DNA of 24,713 nt. It comes from an uncultured Brevibacterium sp. Lineage in GTDB: Bacteria; Actinomycetota; Actinomycetes; Actinomycetales; Brevibacteriaceae. The notes beneath the pieces are model-generated. The model saw only the letters and a list, made by a program, of their open reading frames with translations. It was not told where the DNA came from and did not search any database. The first letter of the stretch is position 1; every line of letters begins with the position of its first letter. The position numbers and the translations under genes were made by a program. Location: NCBI GenBank assembly GCA_943914815.1, contig CALUDL010000021.1:1-24713 (forward strand), read 5' to 3'. Of the stretch, positions 6,787 to 14,946 are shown in pieces.

Positions 6787-9700
6787 CTAGCGTCGCGACG
6801 CCGCCACAACCTGTGCAGGCGGGATTGGGGTCTCAAGGCGCTGCACCCTATGACCGAGTGCGGTAAGCATCGCTTCTACTTCCTCGAAGGAAAGCGCAGA
6901 CTTGCCAGCAGGCACCACCACAGTCTGCGGGTTTTCCGTCAAGGCTTGGAACTGTTTCGCGTTCGACTCGTAGGCATCAGCGAGGCGTTTGAGCGCCTGC
7001 CGAGTGTCCCTGTCGTCGTTCGAGTGGTATTCGACCATGGCTTCACCGCGTGCTTTTTCCTGCTGCACCTGGTGTATCTCGTTGTCGAGTTTCGCCTTTT
7101 GCTTCGCCTGTTCCATCTCGGCGATTCGGCGTTGCATCTTGATACGCAGCTCGTCCGGCGCGGATTTTGCACCCTGGAGGTCTTTTTCAAAGTTGATCTC
7201 GTCGAGGGCACGTGCAGCGTCACCAAGTGGTGAGTTCTTCACCATCGAAGCGACATCGTCACCGGCTCCGAAAAAGCCCATCGCCCCAGCCTTATTCACC
7301 AAGGTTTGGGCTTCCTGCTTCAACGAGTCAGAGATGTTGAAATCTTCCCGCTTCTCTAACTCCTTGAGCTGCTCATCAATCTGGCGCAGACGCCGTTGTG
7401 TCTCCGGCATCTTCGTAAACCAATTCACAGGATTCAACCACGTCGACACCTTGGACTGGTCCGCGACCAACTGTGCACGCTCAGCTTGCAGCTGCGCCCA
7501 CCGCTGCCCAGTCTTTGCTGCGACTTCGTCCAACCCAAACGAGGTTTTAGACGCCGCTTTCAGAATGTTGGCGGCCTTCGTAACAGCCTGTGTTGCTTGC
7601 TCAACATCAAGCGCCGCAATCACGGACTCATACTGTGCACGAAGCAAGCCTTCCTGGGACTTTTTCACCCCTTCAAGCTGCTCCATCTTCGCCACATACA
7701 CAGCCCACTCGAGCCGCTTCGTGTTCTCGGACTTTGCCGCGTCACCTTCAATGACTGCCTTTTGCGTCGCGAACGCCTTGTGCCGGTAGTAATCGACCGA
7801 AGCGCCAAGGCCTTGGTAGTACACGTTTGCTTGACGTGCGTCTTCCTTTCGCGAGTCGCGAAGCTCTTTTTCAGCCTTCGCGACACCAACCGCGCCCTGC
7901 AGCTGCGAAGTCACAGCCTCCATCTGAGCAATTCGCACATTGCGCATCGCGGCAGCAAGCTGAATCTCTGCCATAGCCTGATCCAGCGTTGCCATAGCCA
8001 TATCGGCACGCAGCTGACGCACCATCTCCTGGAACTGGGCTACCGCGCCGAACGAATCCGCCACAGCAGACCACCCCGCAGACATCGCATGCAGGACATC
8101 ACCGACTTTGCCGAAGACCCACTTGACTGCCTTAACAATTGTCTCTGCGACTTCAAGAGCCATCGCGATCTGTGCTTGGCCGGAAGCTTTCGACGCTGCC
8201 TTAACAGCTCCCAAAGCATCCGCGTAATCCGACTCTGCCGCCGCAATCGCTTCCACATCGCCGGACTTGCGAGCTTCCTGAAGATTCTTCTCTGCTTGCT
8301 TCACAGCGTCGGCAGCATCTACCTGCCCAATCGCAGCGTCTTCCATGCCTTCCCACGCCTTGGCAACCCCGCCGAACATCGAGTTAATACCATCAATGCC
8401 GATGACCGAAGCGACGCTGTTGACCAACCCGACGCCTTCTGTGGCAGAGAGCGACCCCAGGTAGGCCTGAATGCTGCCACCCTGCACTGTCCGAGCCTGC
8501 TGCATGGCGAACTTGACGTACTTTTCCATCGCGCCCGCCAGGTGGGGGGCGGCGTCTGCGAGCTTTTCAAACGCCTTCGTCAGCACTGGATTGAGGACGC
8601 GTTCGGGTTCGCCCGAAGCATTAAACGCGAAGTATCCAGGTTTGAGCACCCCGCCGGTATCGAAGATACCCGCGTTGAATTTCGCCAGCTTTGTCGAACG
8701 GTCTTTGTCCTTCTTCCACGCGTCAACCAGCGTTGAAGCTGTGCCCCAGTCGATGGTGCGTTTCGTATTCGACGCACCACCGGAGACCGTCATTCCGTCG
8801 ACACTGGTGGAGTCCACCGAGCTAAACCCAGCACCCGAAGCGCCAAGGCCAATCCAGTACCGGTCCGTGTACTGGCTATGCCGTGCACCGGCAGCAGCAC
8901 CACCGATCTGACCATTGCCACGGCCTCCACCCATCTCGACATTCGTGGCCTGGCCGCCACTGTCGTACAGGGTGCCAGAGGTGTGCCCACCATACGGTCC
9001 GCCGTTGAAGTAGCCAACCTCGAATGCGTTCTTTCCGGGTGAGGTTCCACGCTTGAACCCCATCTGGGCAAGCACCTGGCCCTCGTTGCCGGTAGCGAAT
9101 TTACGCCCCGCCAACGGGGCACCTGTAATAAACGCAGCCACACCACTCATGGCACCAGAGCAGTCGCCCCAGTTGCCGAGCAGGCCACCACCCCAGGTAT
9201 ATGGTGCACCTTCAAGCGGACGCGGTGCTTTCTTGCCACCGACTGAACCACCACGCAGGAACTTGAGCACATCATCGAAGCCGACGACGCCACCATCGGC
9301 ATACCGCGGTAGCCCAAAATCACCACGCTTGCCTAGAACGGTGCCCCTGTTAATCGCGGCAAGCAGAGGCAGATACCTGCGGGTCGATTCCCGATTGACG
9401 ATGAATTCTCCTGGTTCAACCCGGGCTATCGGTTGCTTTTGCTCCGTCGACCAGCCGAGGATCGGGTCGCGCTGTGCACGCGAAACACCTGGAACGTCAG
9501 GCAGCACACCGCCACGAGCAAACGCGGGAATGATCCCGCCAAAATGCAGCCCAGGCACGTACTTCTCAAGGCTGTCAGGAACCACAGCGCGAACGGCGTC
9601 TGCAATCATGCTGCCAGCGTTTCGAATACCGTTAGCCAAGCCTTGAATGATGCTGCGTCCGGCGTCGATAAGCCACGAGCCCGCGTTCGCGAACGCACCA

Positions 9701-12012
9701 CGAATCTTGCCAGGAATTTCCTTAAACCCGTCAACCATGTGGCGAAGACGAGCCTTGATGGTCTCTACAGCGTTGTGAATCGCTTCTTTAAACGCCGCAA
9801 ACGCAGCACTCATTTGTGCAGTGTCCCCGGAAAACACCGCCTTGAGTACACCGATCGCGGCCTTGAACGGTTCAAAGACCACCGACTGAATGAACTGCCA
9901 CGCATTGCTAAACGCCTGCTTGACGGTCTCCCACGCCGCGCTTAGCCCGTTTGCTACTACATCCCACGCGGTTTTTACCTGGTTTACGTAGTTTTCCCAC
10001 ACCGTGAAAAACGTCGACTTCAGGAAGTCCCAACCAGTGCTGAACACATTCTTGAGAGATTCCCAACCATCACTAGACGCGCTCTTGAGAGACTCCCAAC
10101 CGGCGCTAAAAGCACTCTTAATGGTCTCCCAGGACTGCGTGAACCACTCTGCAACACTGGCCCATGCCGACTTGACGGACTCGACTGCAGCCGTCCACCC
10201 ATCGGCGATGCTCGCACCAAGATCGGCGAAGAACACCTTGACCTCTTCAACTCTTTGCTGCATGGACGCGAACACCTCTTGAGCACGTGCCCACCCATCA
10301 GCAAAGAACTGCTTAATCGACTCCCAGGACTGCCCGATGAACTGTGTAAACGACGCCCACAGTTGCCTCCCGGTCTCCGTCTTGGTGAAAAACGCCCACA
10401 AGGCAGCACCGACGGCCACCACCGCAGTCGTCACCCACGCGATAGGGCCAAGGCCAATAAACCACGCTGCTGCCATTCGTGTAGCACCAAGCAGAGCCCG
10501 CGCACCAGCCTTAATCCACCCTGCGCCCACCGCTGCCAATGAAGCAATCAGCGACAGACCACCACGGCCTTTCGCGATGACCCAAGCAGCCGCAATCTTT
10601 GCCGCACCAACGGTAGCTTTCACACCGGCAGCAACCCAGCCCGCACCCGTCTTCCACAGGTTCATCACGTTCACCGCGCCAGCACGTACCGCCTGCACCT
10701 GCGTGGACACCCATGCGCCGACCTGCTTAGCAGCAGAGGCTACCGCTGCTGCACCCGCGGCCGACCACTGGGCAATCAGCGTCATCATAATAGGCACCAC
10801 CACCGGGGCAATCCCCACAACTGCACCAATCAGCAGGGCCGCGTGTTGCTGGAACCACGCCCCCACCGCACCGAGCTTCTCCGGCACGATCTGTACAAAA
10901 CCCACAAACTCGTTCACGACTGCAAGCGCCCGAGACACCGCACCATTGAACAACGGCATCGCTTTCTCAACCAGCCCAGTCAACCCATTTACAAACGACT
11001 CGATAGACGGCTTGAGCTGGTCGAAGGCATCTTTCAACCCGCCGGCCAACGCGGCCTGCAAGTTACCGAGCATGCCCTCAAACGTTTTCGTTGACTTCGC
11101 GGCTTCTACAGCGACCGGCTCCGAACCGAGCTTCATCACCGCATCGTTAAATTCCTCTGCTGTGATCTCGCCTTTTGCCATGGCTTCACGAAAGTCACCC
11201 GTGTACGCACCGGCTTCTTTAAGAGCCTCCTGGATTTTGCCGGACGCACCAGGAATCACGTTAGCGATCTGGTTAAAGTTCTCCGTGGTCAGTTTACCCG
11301 CGCCAGCAGTCTGCGACATCGCCATGCCGACGCTTTTAAACGTCTCGGCGTTGCCGCCCGCGATCGCGTTCAAGTTACCGGCAGCATTCGCCAACCCCGT
11401 GTAGTCTTTCACACCATTGGCGGCCAGCTGCGCAGTCATGTTCTGGATATCAGACAGCTCGTAGACAGTCTCGTCGGCATATACCTGCGCTGCCTTGGTC
11501 GCCTGCTCGATGGCACTGGTATCCAGCCCTGCGAAGTTCATCGTCTGCTTGAACTTGTCGGTAGCATCTGACGCGCTGACAGCCTCAGAAACTAGGTTCG
11601 ACAACCCGCCGGACAGAGTCTGCACAGCCTGCATACCAACACCGGCGAAGACACCAAAGTTCAGGCCCTTGATCGCGCCAGAAAACGACGACACAAAGTT
11701 CTCCCCCGACTTCTTCGCGCCAGCACTGGCAGACTTATCGAACTCGCCCGCAACCTTGTCACCCGCATCTTTACCAGCGCCTTTCACTGCTTTCTGCAGT
11801 GCAGAATCAATATCTTTCCCGAGCGCGTCACCAACTGGCTTTCCAGTACCCTTCGCGGCGCTAGCAAGGTTCTTTTCCAGGCCTGCCGCGAGATCTTTGC
11901 CCGCATTCTCACCGATCTTGCCCATGCCCTTAAACGCCTCGGTGATGCTCTTTTGCATCCCTTCCGTCTTCGGCACAATGCGGATAAACGCGGTCGCCAA
12001 ATCGACAGCCAT
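6787..12012 (-). CDS. Tape measure protein with internal NlpC/P60-like domain
   Basis: 1741 residues from the ATG at 12012, which has AAAGGA 8 nt upstream; a TTG two codons earlier is too close to that element. Numbering here is from the ATG. Residues about 20-110 are a Lys/Ala/Gly-rich helix. Residues about 150-300 match the tape-measure N-terminal domain (an FKQTMNFAGLD start and a TAGAGKLTTENFNQIAN segment). Hydrophobic stretches lie at about 393-415 and 520-543. Residues 550-705 are tryptophan repeats of exact 11-residue period. Residues about 935-1058 hold PYTWGG, GDCSG (C951) and GGHTSG (H1010), an NlpC/P60-type cysteine hydrolase signature. The rest is a long coiled coil. The protein sets tail length, helps DNA cross the membrane, and here may also cut peptidoglycan. 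Confidence 0.95.
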   Translation of the reverse strand: MAVDLATAFIRIVPKTEGMQKSITEAFKGMGKIGENAGKDLAAGLEKNLASAAKGTGKPVGDALGKDIDSALQKAVKGAGKDAGDKVAGEFDKSASAGAKKSGENFVSSFSGAIKGLNFGVFAGVGMQAVQTLSGGLSNLVSEAVSASDATDKFKQTMNFAGLDTSAIEQATKAAQVYADETVYELSDIQNMTAQLAANGVKDYTGLANAAGNLNAIAGGNAETFKSVGMAMSQTAGAGKLTTENFNQIANVIPGASGKIQEALKEAGAYTGDFREAMAKGEITAEEFNDAVMKLGSEPVAVEAAKSTKTFEGMLGNLQAALAGGLKDAFDQLKPSIESFVNGLTGLVEKAMPLFNGAVSRALAVVNEFVGFVQIVPEKLGAVGAWFQQHAALLIGAVVGIAPVVVPIMMTLIAQWSAAGAAAVASAAKQVGAWVSTQVQAVRAGAVNVMNLWKTGAGWVAAGVKATVGAAKIAAAWVIAKGRGGLSLIASLAAVGAGWIKAGARALLGATRMAAAWFIGLGPIAWVTTAVVAVGAALWAFFTKTETGRQLWASFTQFIGQSWESIKQFFADGWARAQEVFASMQQRVEEVKVFFADLGASIADGWTAAVESVKSAWASVAEWFTQSWETIKSAFSAGWESLKSASSDGWESLKNVFSTGWDFLKSTFFTVWENYVNQVKTAWDVVANGLSAAWETVKQAFSNAWQFIQSVVFEPFKAAIGVLKAVFSGDTAQMSAAFAAFKEAIHNAVETIKARLRHMVDGFKEIPGKIRGAFANAGSWLIDAGRSIIQGLANGIRNAGSMIADAVRAVVPDSLEKYVPGLHFGGIIPAFARGGVLPDVPGVSRAQRDPILGWSTEQKQPIARVEPGEFIVNRESTRRYLPLLAAINRGTVLGKRGDFGLPRYADGGVVGFDDVLKFLRGGSVGGKKAPRPLEGAPYTWGGGLLGNWGDCSGAMSGVAAFITGAPLAGRKFATGNEGQVLAQMGFKRGTSPGKNAFEVGYFNGGPYGGHTSGTLYDSGGQATNVEMGGGRGNGQIGGAAAGARHSQYTDRYWIGLGASGAGFSSVDSTSVDGMTVSGGASNTKRTIDWGTASTLVDAWKKDKDRSTKLAKFNAGIFDTGGVLKPGYFAFNASGEPERVLNPVLTKAFEKLADAAPHLAGAMEKYVKFAMQQARTVQGGSIQAYLGSLSATEGVGLVNSVASVIGIDGINSMFGGVAKAWEGMEDAAIGQVDAADAVKQAEKNLQEARKSGDVEAIAAAESDYADALGAVKAASKASGQAQIAMALEVAETIVKAVKWVFGKVGDVLHAMSAGWSAVADSFGAVAQFQEMVRQLRADMAMATLDQAMAEIQLAAAMRNVRIAQMEAVTSQLQGAVGVAKAEKELRDSRKEDARQANVYYQGLGASVDYYRHKAFATQKAVIEGDAAKSENTKRLEWAVYVAKMEQLEGVKKSQEGLLRAQYESVIAALDVEQATQAVTKAANILKAASKTSFGLDEVAAKTGQRWAQLQAERAQLVADQSKVSTWLNPVNWFTKMPETQRRLRQIDEQLKELEKREDFNISDSLKQEAQTLVNKAGAMGFFGAGDDVASMVKNSPLGDAARALDEINFEKDLQGAKSAPDELRIKMQRRIAEMEQAKQKAKLDNEIHQVQQEKARGEAMVEYHSNDDRDTRQALKRLADAYESNAKQFQALTENPQTVVVPAGKSALSFEEVEAMLTALGHRVQRLETPIPPAQVVAASRR

Positions 12013-12031
12013 AACCAAAATCCTTTACCTT

Positions 12032-12732
12032 CTACGATGCTGAAATGTCCCACCCCAACCGGCGAGCAACCTCAGCAATAGACTCAACCTGTGCCGAATA
12101 CGACCCGGATGCGTCCCGAGCAGCAAGATCGGACAAATTCTCAACTTCATCAACAGGGCTATCTGCCACACTTTTGGCAAACCGCGACAACAGCTCCGGC
12201 GGCTCGTCACCCTTACGAGCTGTCAACGCATAATGAATCTGCCCCAAACGGTCAGCCACAATGGCCAACAAATCATCGGTCAGCGACCACACCGCGTCCT
12301 CGCCGAGCACTACGCGCATCAGCGCAGAATCACCCGGCAGCCCCGAAACAAACGCGATTAAATCCCCCCACTGGTAATCCGGGTTCCCCTCCCCGAACCA
12401 CCGCAACCGCAACCCGGCGCGCACAAGGTCTGATTCGAGTGCGCGCTTTTTGTTTTCGTCGTCGAGGAGCCCTAGGACTCCTTTGATTCCCCCAGGTTGA
12501 CCCCTGAATCTTCTTGCCAGGCGGACATGAGCTCAAGGACTTCTTCTTGGGTCATGGTGTCGAAGAGTTCAAGTTTTTCGGGTTCGTCTGCGAAGAGGAT
12601 TTCAAAGAGTTGGAAGAACTGCTCGATTTCTGTCTCGTTGCGGAGTTTCCGGGTGATGCCGATAGGGAGGTTGCCAAACTTCGGCAGTTCAAGTTTCTTC
12701 TTGCCGATGGTCCAGTTGAATGTTTCAGCCAT
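12032..12732 (-). CDS. Tail assembly chaperone GT, -1 frameshift product
   Basis: The downstream reading frame (open to 12032) lacks its own convincing start; the only early GTG is inside a conserved run. Read in the -1 frame from the G gene's end it continues as GVLGLLDDENKKRALESDL, then RAGLRLRWFGEGNPDYQW. This is the usual junction segment of actinophage GT chaperones. The fused product would be about 233 residues: roughly the first 81 from the G frame, then about 150 from the T frame. GT proteins bind the tape measure and recruit tail tube subunits; a small ratio of GT to G is made by ribosome slippage. The gene lies directly before the tape measure, as expected. Confidence 0.85.
12472..12732 (-). 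CDS. Tail assembly chaperone G
   Basis: 86 residues from ATG at 12732, with AAAGG upstream. The open frame runs on to 12915, but that extension overlaps the major tail gene and has no ribosome binding site. The protein is small, acidic towards the C-terminus and helical, and ends in GESKES at a TAG. It is the unshifted product of the G/GT pair and the more abundant chaperone that coats the tape measure before tail tube polymerisation. The spacing between major tail protein and tape measure is canonical for long-tailed phages. Confidence 0.85.
   Translation of the reverse strand: MAETFNWTIGKKKLELPKFGNLPIGITRKLRNETEIEQFFQLFEILFADEPEKLELFDTMTQEEVLELMSAWQEDSGVNLGESKES
12487..12493 (-). other. 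Candidate -1 frameshift slippery site GGGGGAA
   Basis: Near the end of the G frame the codons are CTG GGG GAA, so the heptamer G GGG GAA has the X XXY YYZ register. The P-site glycine tRNA re-pairs perfectly after slipping back one base; A-site re-pairing (GAA to GGA) is imperfect. The T frame is open from before this point and its conserved segment begins directly after it. This is the best candidate, but the exact slip site is not proven. Confidence 0.6.
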
Positions 12733-12788
12733 GGGAGACTTACCTTTCAAAGTTTCTGTAAATGATTGATTTTGGGAGACTGTTGGGG

Positions 12789-12822
12789 TGGCCCTGCCGC
12801 GTCTCCCGTTACGACAGGGCCA
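12789..12822 (-). other. Hairpin after the major tail protein gene
   Basis: An 8-bp perfect inverted repeat TGGCCCTG / CAGGGCCA encloses an 18-nt loop in the gap between the major tail protein stop and the G chaperone start. There is no T tract on either side, so it is not a canonical intrinsic terminator. It may act as an mRNA 3'-end stabiliser or attenuator, lowering expression after the highly expressed tail tube gene. Confidence 0.5.
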
Positions 12823-12836
12823 TTGAGGGGTTCGGG

Positions 12837-13439
12837 TTATGCGGCTACTTCTGAGTCTCGCGGTGCGTCGTCGAACCAGGCGTAGAACTTCTTGCCGTTG
12901 TTGTCTGCGAAGCATTCGATTTCTACTTCGTAGCGCACGACGTCGTCTTTCTTGAATGTCAGATCGCCGACGGATGTGACTTGGCCATCAGGAATGAAGA
13001 TTCGTCCTGATTTGCCTTCGCCGCAGTTGAGTTCGCCAACAAGGCTGAAGTGTGGAAGCTCGCCTGCTGCATCGGTGATTTCGACGGAGTCGCCCTTGGC
13101 TGTGACGTTGTCTTTGCCGTAGACCACGCTGAGGACGTCAGGGTTCTTTGCTTCCAGGAACGTCATTTTGACGACCACGTTGTGGTCGGTCTCGACGACG
13201 ATGACGGTGTCCTTATTCCAGTCCTTGATTTTCTCGGTGGAGCGGTCGACGGTCTTGGTGATGCCGTCTTCACCGATAAACCCCGCTGGTTTGAGGCCGA
13301 GTGCTGTGTCAAGCTCGGTTTTTGCGTCCTTGGGGTATTTCTTGGCTTCCTTTGCAACTGCTCCTAGCAGTAGTCCGCCGGATGTTGCGGTATTCGGAGC
13401 GCCGACAATAACGTTTGAACGATTACGTGCATCAGACAT
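12837..13439 (-). CDS. Major tail (tube) protein
   Basis: 200 residues from the ATG at 13439; a TTG two codons upstream is possible because AAAGG lies 6 nt before it. The protein is of the size of phage tube subunits. It has a beta-rich middle and a segment rich in charged residues, and the N-terminus NVIVGAPNTATSGGLLLG resembles actinophage tube proteins. It lies between the tail terminator candidate and the G/GT chaperones, the standard location for the tube subunit. It would polymerise around the tape measure to form the non-contractile tail. Confidence 0.85.
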   Translation of the reverse strand: MSDARNRSNVIVGAPNTATSGGLLLGAVAKEAKKYPKDAKTELDTALGLKPAGFIGEDGITKTVDRSTEKIKDWNKDTVIVVETDHNVVVKMTFLEAKNPDVLSVVYGKDNVTAKGDSVEITDAAGELPHFSLVGELNCGEGKSGRIFIPDGQVTSVGDLTFKKDDVVRYEVEIECFADNNGKKFYAWFDDAPRDSEVAA

Positions 13440-13482
13440 AATCAAACCAACCTTTCAATAACTATGGTGTGTTGCCCTTGCG

Positions 13483-13854
13483 CTAGGCGAGGGCGTGGAT
13501 AACATTTCCGACGATTTGCCAGCGCGTGTGCGTCTCGGCGATGTCGGGGTCTGGGAATTCCACAGGTCCAGAGACCTCGGAATAGCCCACGATTGCTGGT
13601 ACATCGTGGTCGAGTTGGAACCGAAGGTAATCCCGGCATGTGGCCACGATGTCTAGTACCTGTTCGAGCTGGGAGTGTTGCCCATAGACCTCGACGATGA
13701 TCATGACGCGGTCATGGGCTGGCGAGATTGCCGACGGTGCGGCTTGTTCTACTCGCACAAACACTGGCGGGCGCGCCGTCGGCACCCGTGAAACCACAGG
13801 TGCGCCGGCAACGGTACGAAGCGCGTTGATAACGAGTTCGAGTGCTGTCACCAT
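13483..13854 (-). CDS. Putative tail terminator / completion protein
   Basis: 123 residues. The ATG directly follows the TAG of the upstream gene with no gap (TAGATG). The fold looks alternating alpha/beta, with a helical segment QLEQVLDIVATCRDYL in the middle and a closing segment about WQIVGNVIHALA. Length and position immediately before the major tail protein match siphophage tail terminators, which cap the tail tube and join it to the neck. No specific signature is visible, so the role is assigned from synteny. Confidence 0.7.
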   Translation of the reverse strand: MVTALELVINALRTVAGAPVVSRVPTARPPVFVRVEQAAPSAISPAHDRVMIIVEVYGQHSQLEQVLDIVATCRDYLRFQLDHDVPAIVGYSEVSGPVEFPDPDIAETHTRWQIVGNVIHALA

Positions 13855-14127
13855 CTACATGCTCCCCATAATTTTCAGGAGCGTGTTGTGCTTGGCATTC
13901 GAGTTCTTCGCGTGCGGGGTTGCAGGTTCCACGATTGCAGAAATGTGCGCGCCCTTGCGGACCCGGTATCGCTTTCGCGGGGACGGTTGCGGGTAATTGT
14001 CCGCTCGGTCGCGAATGACCTCACCGGCAGCAACAGCGAGCTTTTGCCCGTCCTTGCGGATGGTAGAGAACTGTGACCAGTCAAACTCAATGCTGGAGTT
14101 TCCTCCCAGCTGTACTACTGACTTCAT
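13855..14127 (-). CDS. Small head-tail joining (neck) protein, gp10-like
   Basis: 90 residues from ATG at 14127, which overlaps the upstream stop as ATGA and has AAAGG 8 nt ahead. The open frame extends further upstream, but that part overlaps the preceding gene and has no ribosome binding site. The protein is basic, with a helix GQKLAVAAGEVIRDRADNY and a YRVRKGAHISAIVEP strand pair. Position in the capsid-to-tail joining block and size fit the HK97 gp10-type neck protein. The family assignment is from synteny and general shape. Confidence 0.68.
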   Translation of the reverse strand: MKSVVQLGGNSSIEFDWSQFSTIRKDGQKLAVAAGEVIRDRADNYPQPSPRKRYRVRKGAHISAIVEPATPHAKNSNAKHNTLLKIMGSM

Positions 14128-14459
14128 CCTGCAACCTTTCTTGCATGCACCACCACGAGGCCCGGGTTCCAAAACGGCCCATGCCTGGTGTCCTCCGCAT
14201 TGCCATGTACCTGCCAGATGCCACCATCTGGAAGGCGGATACTTGCCCCGGGTGCAAATGGTTCCGGAGCGTAGACGTCGAGCTGGTCGATGGTGCGCAG
14301 GACTGAGTCGCCAGCGGTTTCTTCTACCTTTGTCACCGCCCACCCCGCGACCTGCACAGCGTGGAATGGGCCTTGGGTAGGTCGTTCGTTTCCGAACCTG
14401 TCAGTTGTCGTCTCCATCTGGGAGACTTCAACGCTATGTCGCAGTGGAATAAACGCCAT
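14124..14459 (-). CDS. Head-closure (stopper) protein
   Basis: 111 residues from ATG at 14459, 2 nt after the stop of the connector gene. Longer in-frame extensions overlap that gene. The protein looks beta-rich: an N-terminal strand segment, then APGASIRLPDGGIWQV near the middle, typical of small SH3-like head-closure proteins (SPP1 gp16-like/HK97 gp7 type) that stop DNA leakage until the tail joins. The ATGA overlap with the next gene suggests coupled translation. The function is from position and size. Confidence 0.68.
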   Translation of the reverse strand: MAFIPLRHSVEVSQMETTTDRFGNERPTQGPFHAVQVAGWAVTKVEETAGDSVLRTIDQLDVYAPEPFAPGASIRLPDGGIWQVHGNAEDTRHGPFWNPGLVVVHARKVAG

Positions 14460-14461
14460 GA

Positions 14462-14926
14462 CTACACCAACCCTGCGTGCATGGTTTCGCCGCACACCTG
14501 GCACGGCGAGCTCACAGAACCAACAAGGTAGTCGCACCCGGTGCACCTGCGTTTCGCCACAGGCAGGGTGTCAATCGCTCCTGGCCCTGCGCTGCGGGCA
14601 GAGCAAAGCGATTCAAGTTCTTTAATCTCCGACGGGAAGAACAGTGAACGTCGCGTCTGCCGCGTATCAAACGAGGTTGACTGACCAAACGGGCCTGCAG
14701 TGAACTGCTGGGATGAAACCGCACCCGAACCAGATTCCGCCCAGCGCAACACTGCGCCGCGAATGATTGCGACGGCAGCGTCAGCGTAAGCGAAGTCTGG
14801 ATCATCAAGGCAAGGGGCAACCCGGCGCGCCATAGCCAATCCGTCTTTAATCAGGATTTCGACGACGTGTTCATCGAGGTCGTTGTTAAAGGCGAGGATG
14901 TCGGAGGGGGTCAGGGTGATTGCCAT
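14462..14926 (-). CDS. Head-tail connector, Gp19/Gp15-like, with C-terminal zinc ribbon
   Basis: 154 residues from ATG at 14926, which has a good AAAGGAG. An upstream in-frame start overlaps the capsid gene and is rejected. Residues about 8-105 match the actinophage Gp19/Gp15/Gp42 connector pattern: helices with IIRGAVLRWAE, then FTAGPFGQSTSFD, then FFPSEIKELESL. This is the adaptor that docks on the portal. Beyond it, residues 128-145 hold C128-x2-C131 and C142-x2-C145, a zinc-ribbon knuckle followed by only nine residues. The zinc ribbon is a lineage-specific extension whose role is unknown; it may stabilise the ring or contact DNA. Confidence 0.78.
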   Translation of the reverse strand: MAITLTPSDILAFNNDLDEHVVEILIKDGLAMARRVAPCLDDPDFAYADAAVAIIRGAVLRWAESGSGAVSSQQFTAGPFGQSTSFDTRQTRRSLFFPSEIKELESLCSARSAGPGAIDTLPVAKRRCTGCDYLVGSVSSPCQVCGETMHAGLV

Positions 14927-14946
14927 GATTGCTCCTTTCATGGGGT

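Noticed and set aside
7396..8736. 446-residue plus-strand open frame opposite the tape measure
   Set aside because: Antisense shadow produced by GC-rich codons of the tape measure; Arg/Leu/His/Cys-rich with no domain.
10020..10160. Repeated plus-strand motif (gactcccaacc-like) that could suggest a CRISPR-like array
   Set aside because: It is the DNA image of the 33-bp tryptophan repeat in the tape measure; no spacers.
10337..11404. 355-residue plus-strand open frame opposite the tape measure
   Set aside because: Antisense shadow of the tape measure; low-complexity Ala/Pro/Thr composition and no ribosome binding site.
12733..12915. Longer version of the G chaperone starting at 12915
   Set aside because: The extension overlaps the major tail gene, is Arg-rich and lacks a binding site; ATG at 12732 has one.
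14128..14343. N-terminal extension of the gp10-like neck protein
   Set aside because: Overlaps the head-closure gene; ATG at 14127 with AAAGG and ATGA overlap is clearly better.
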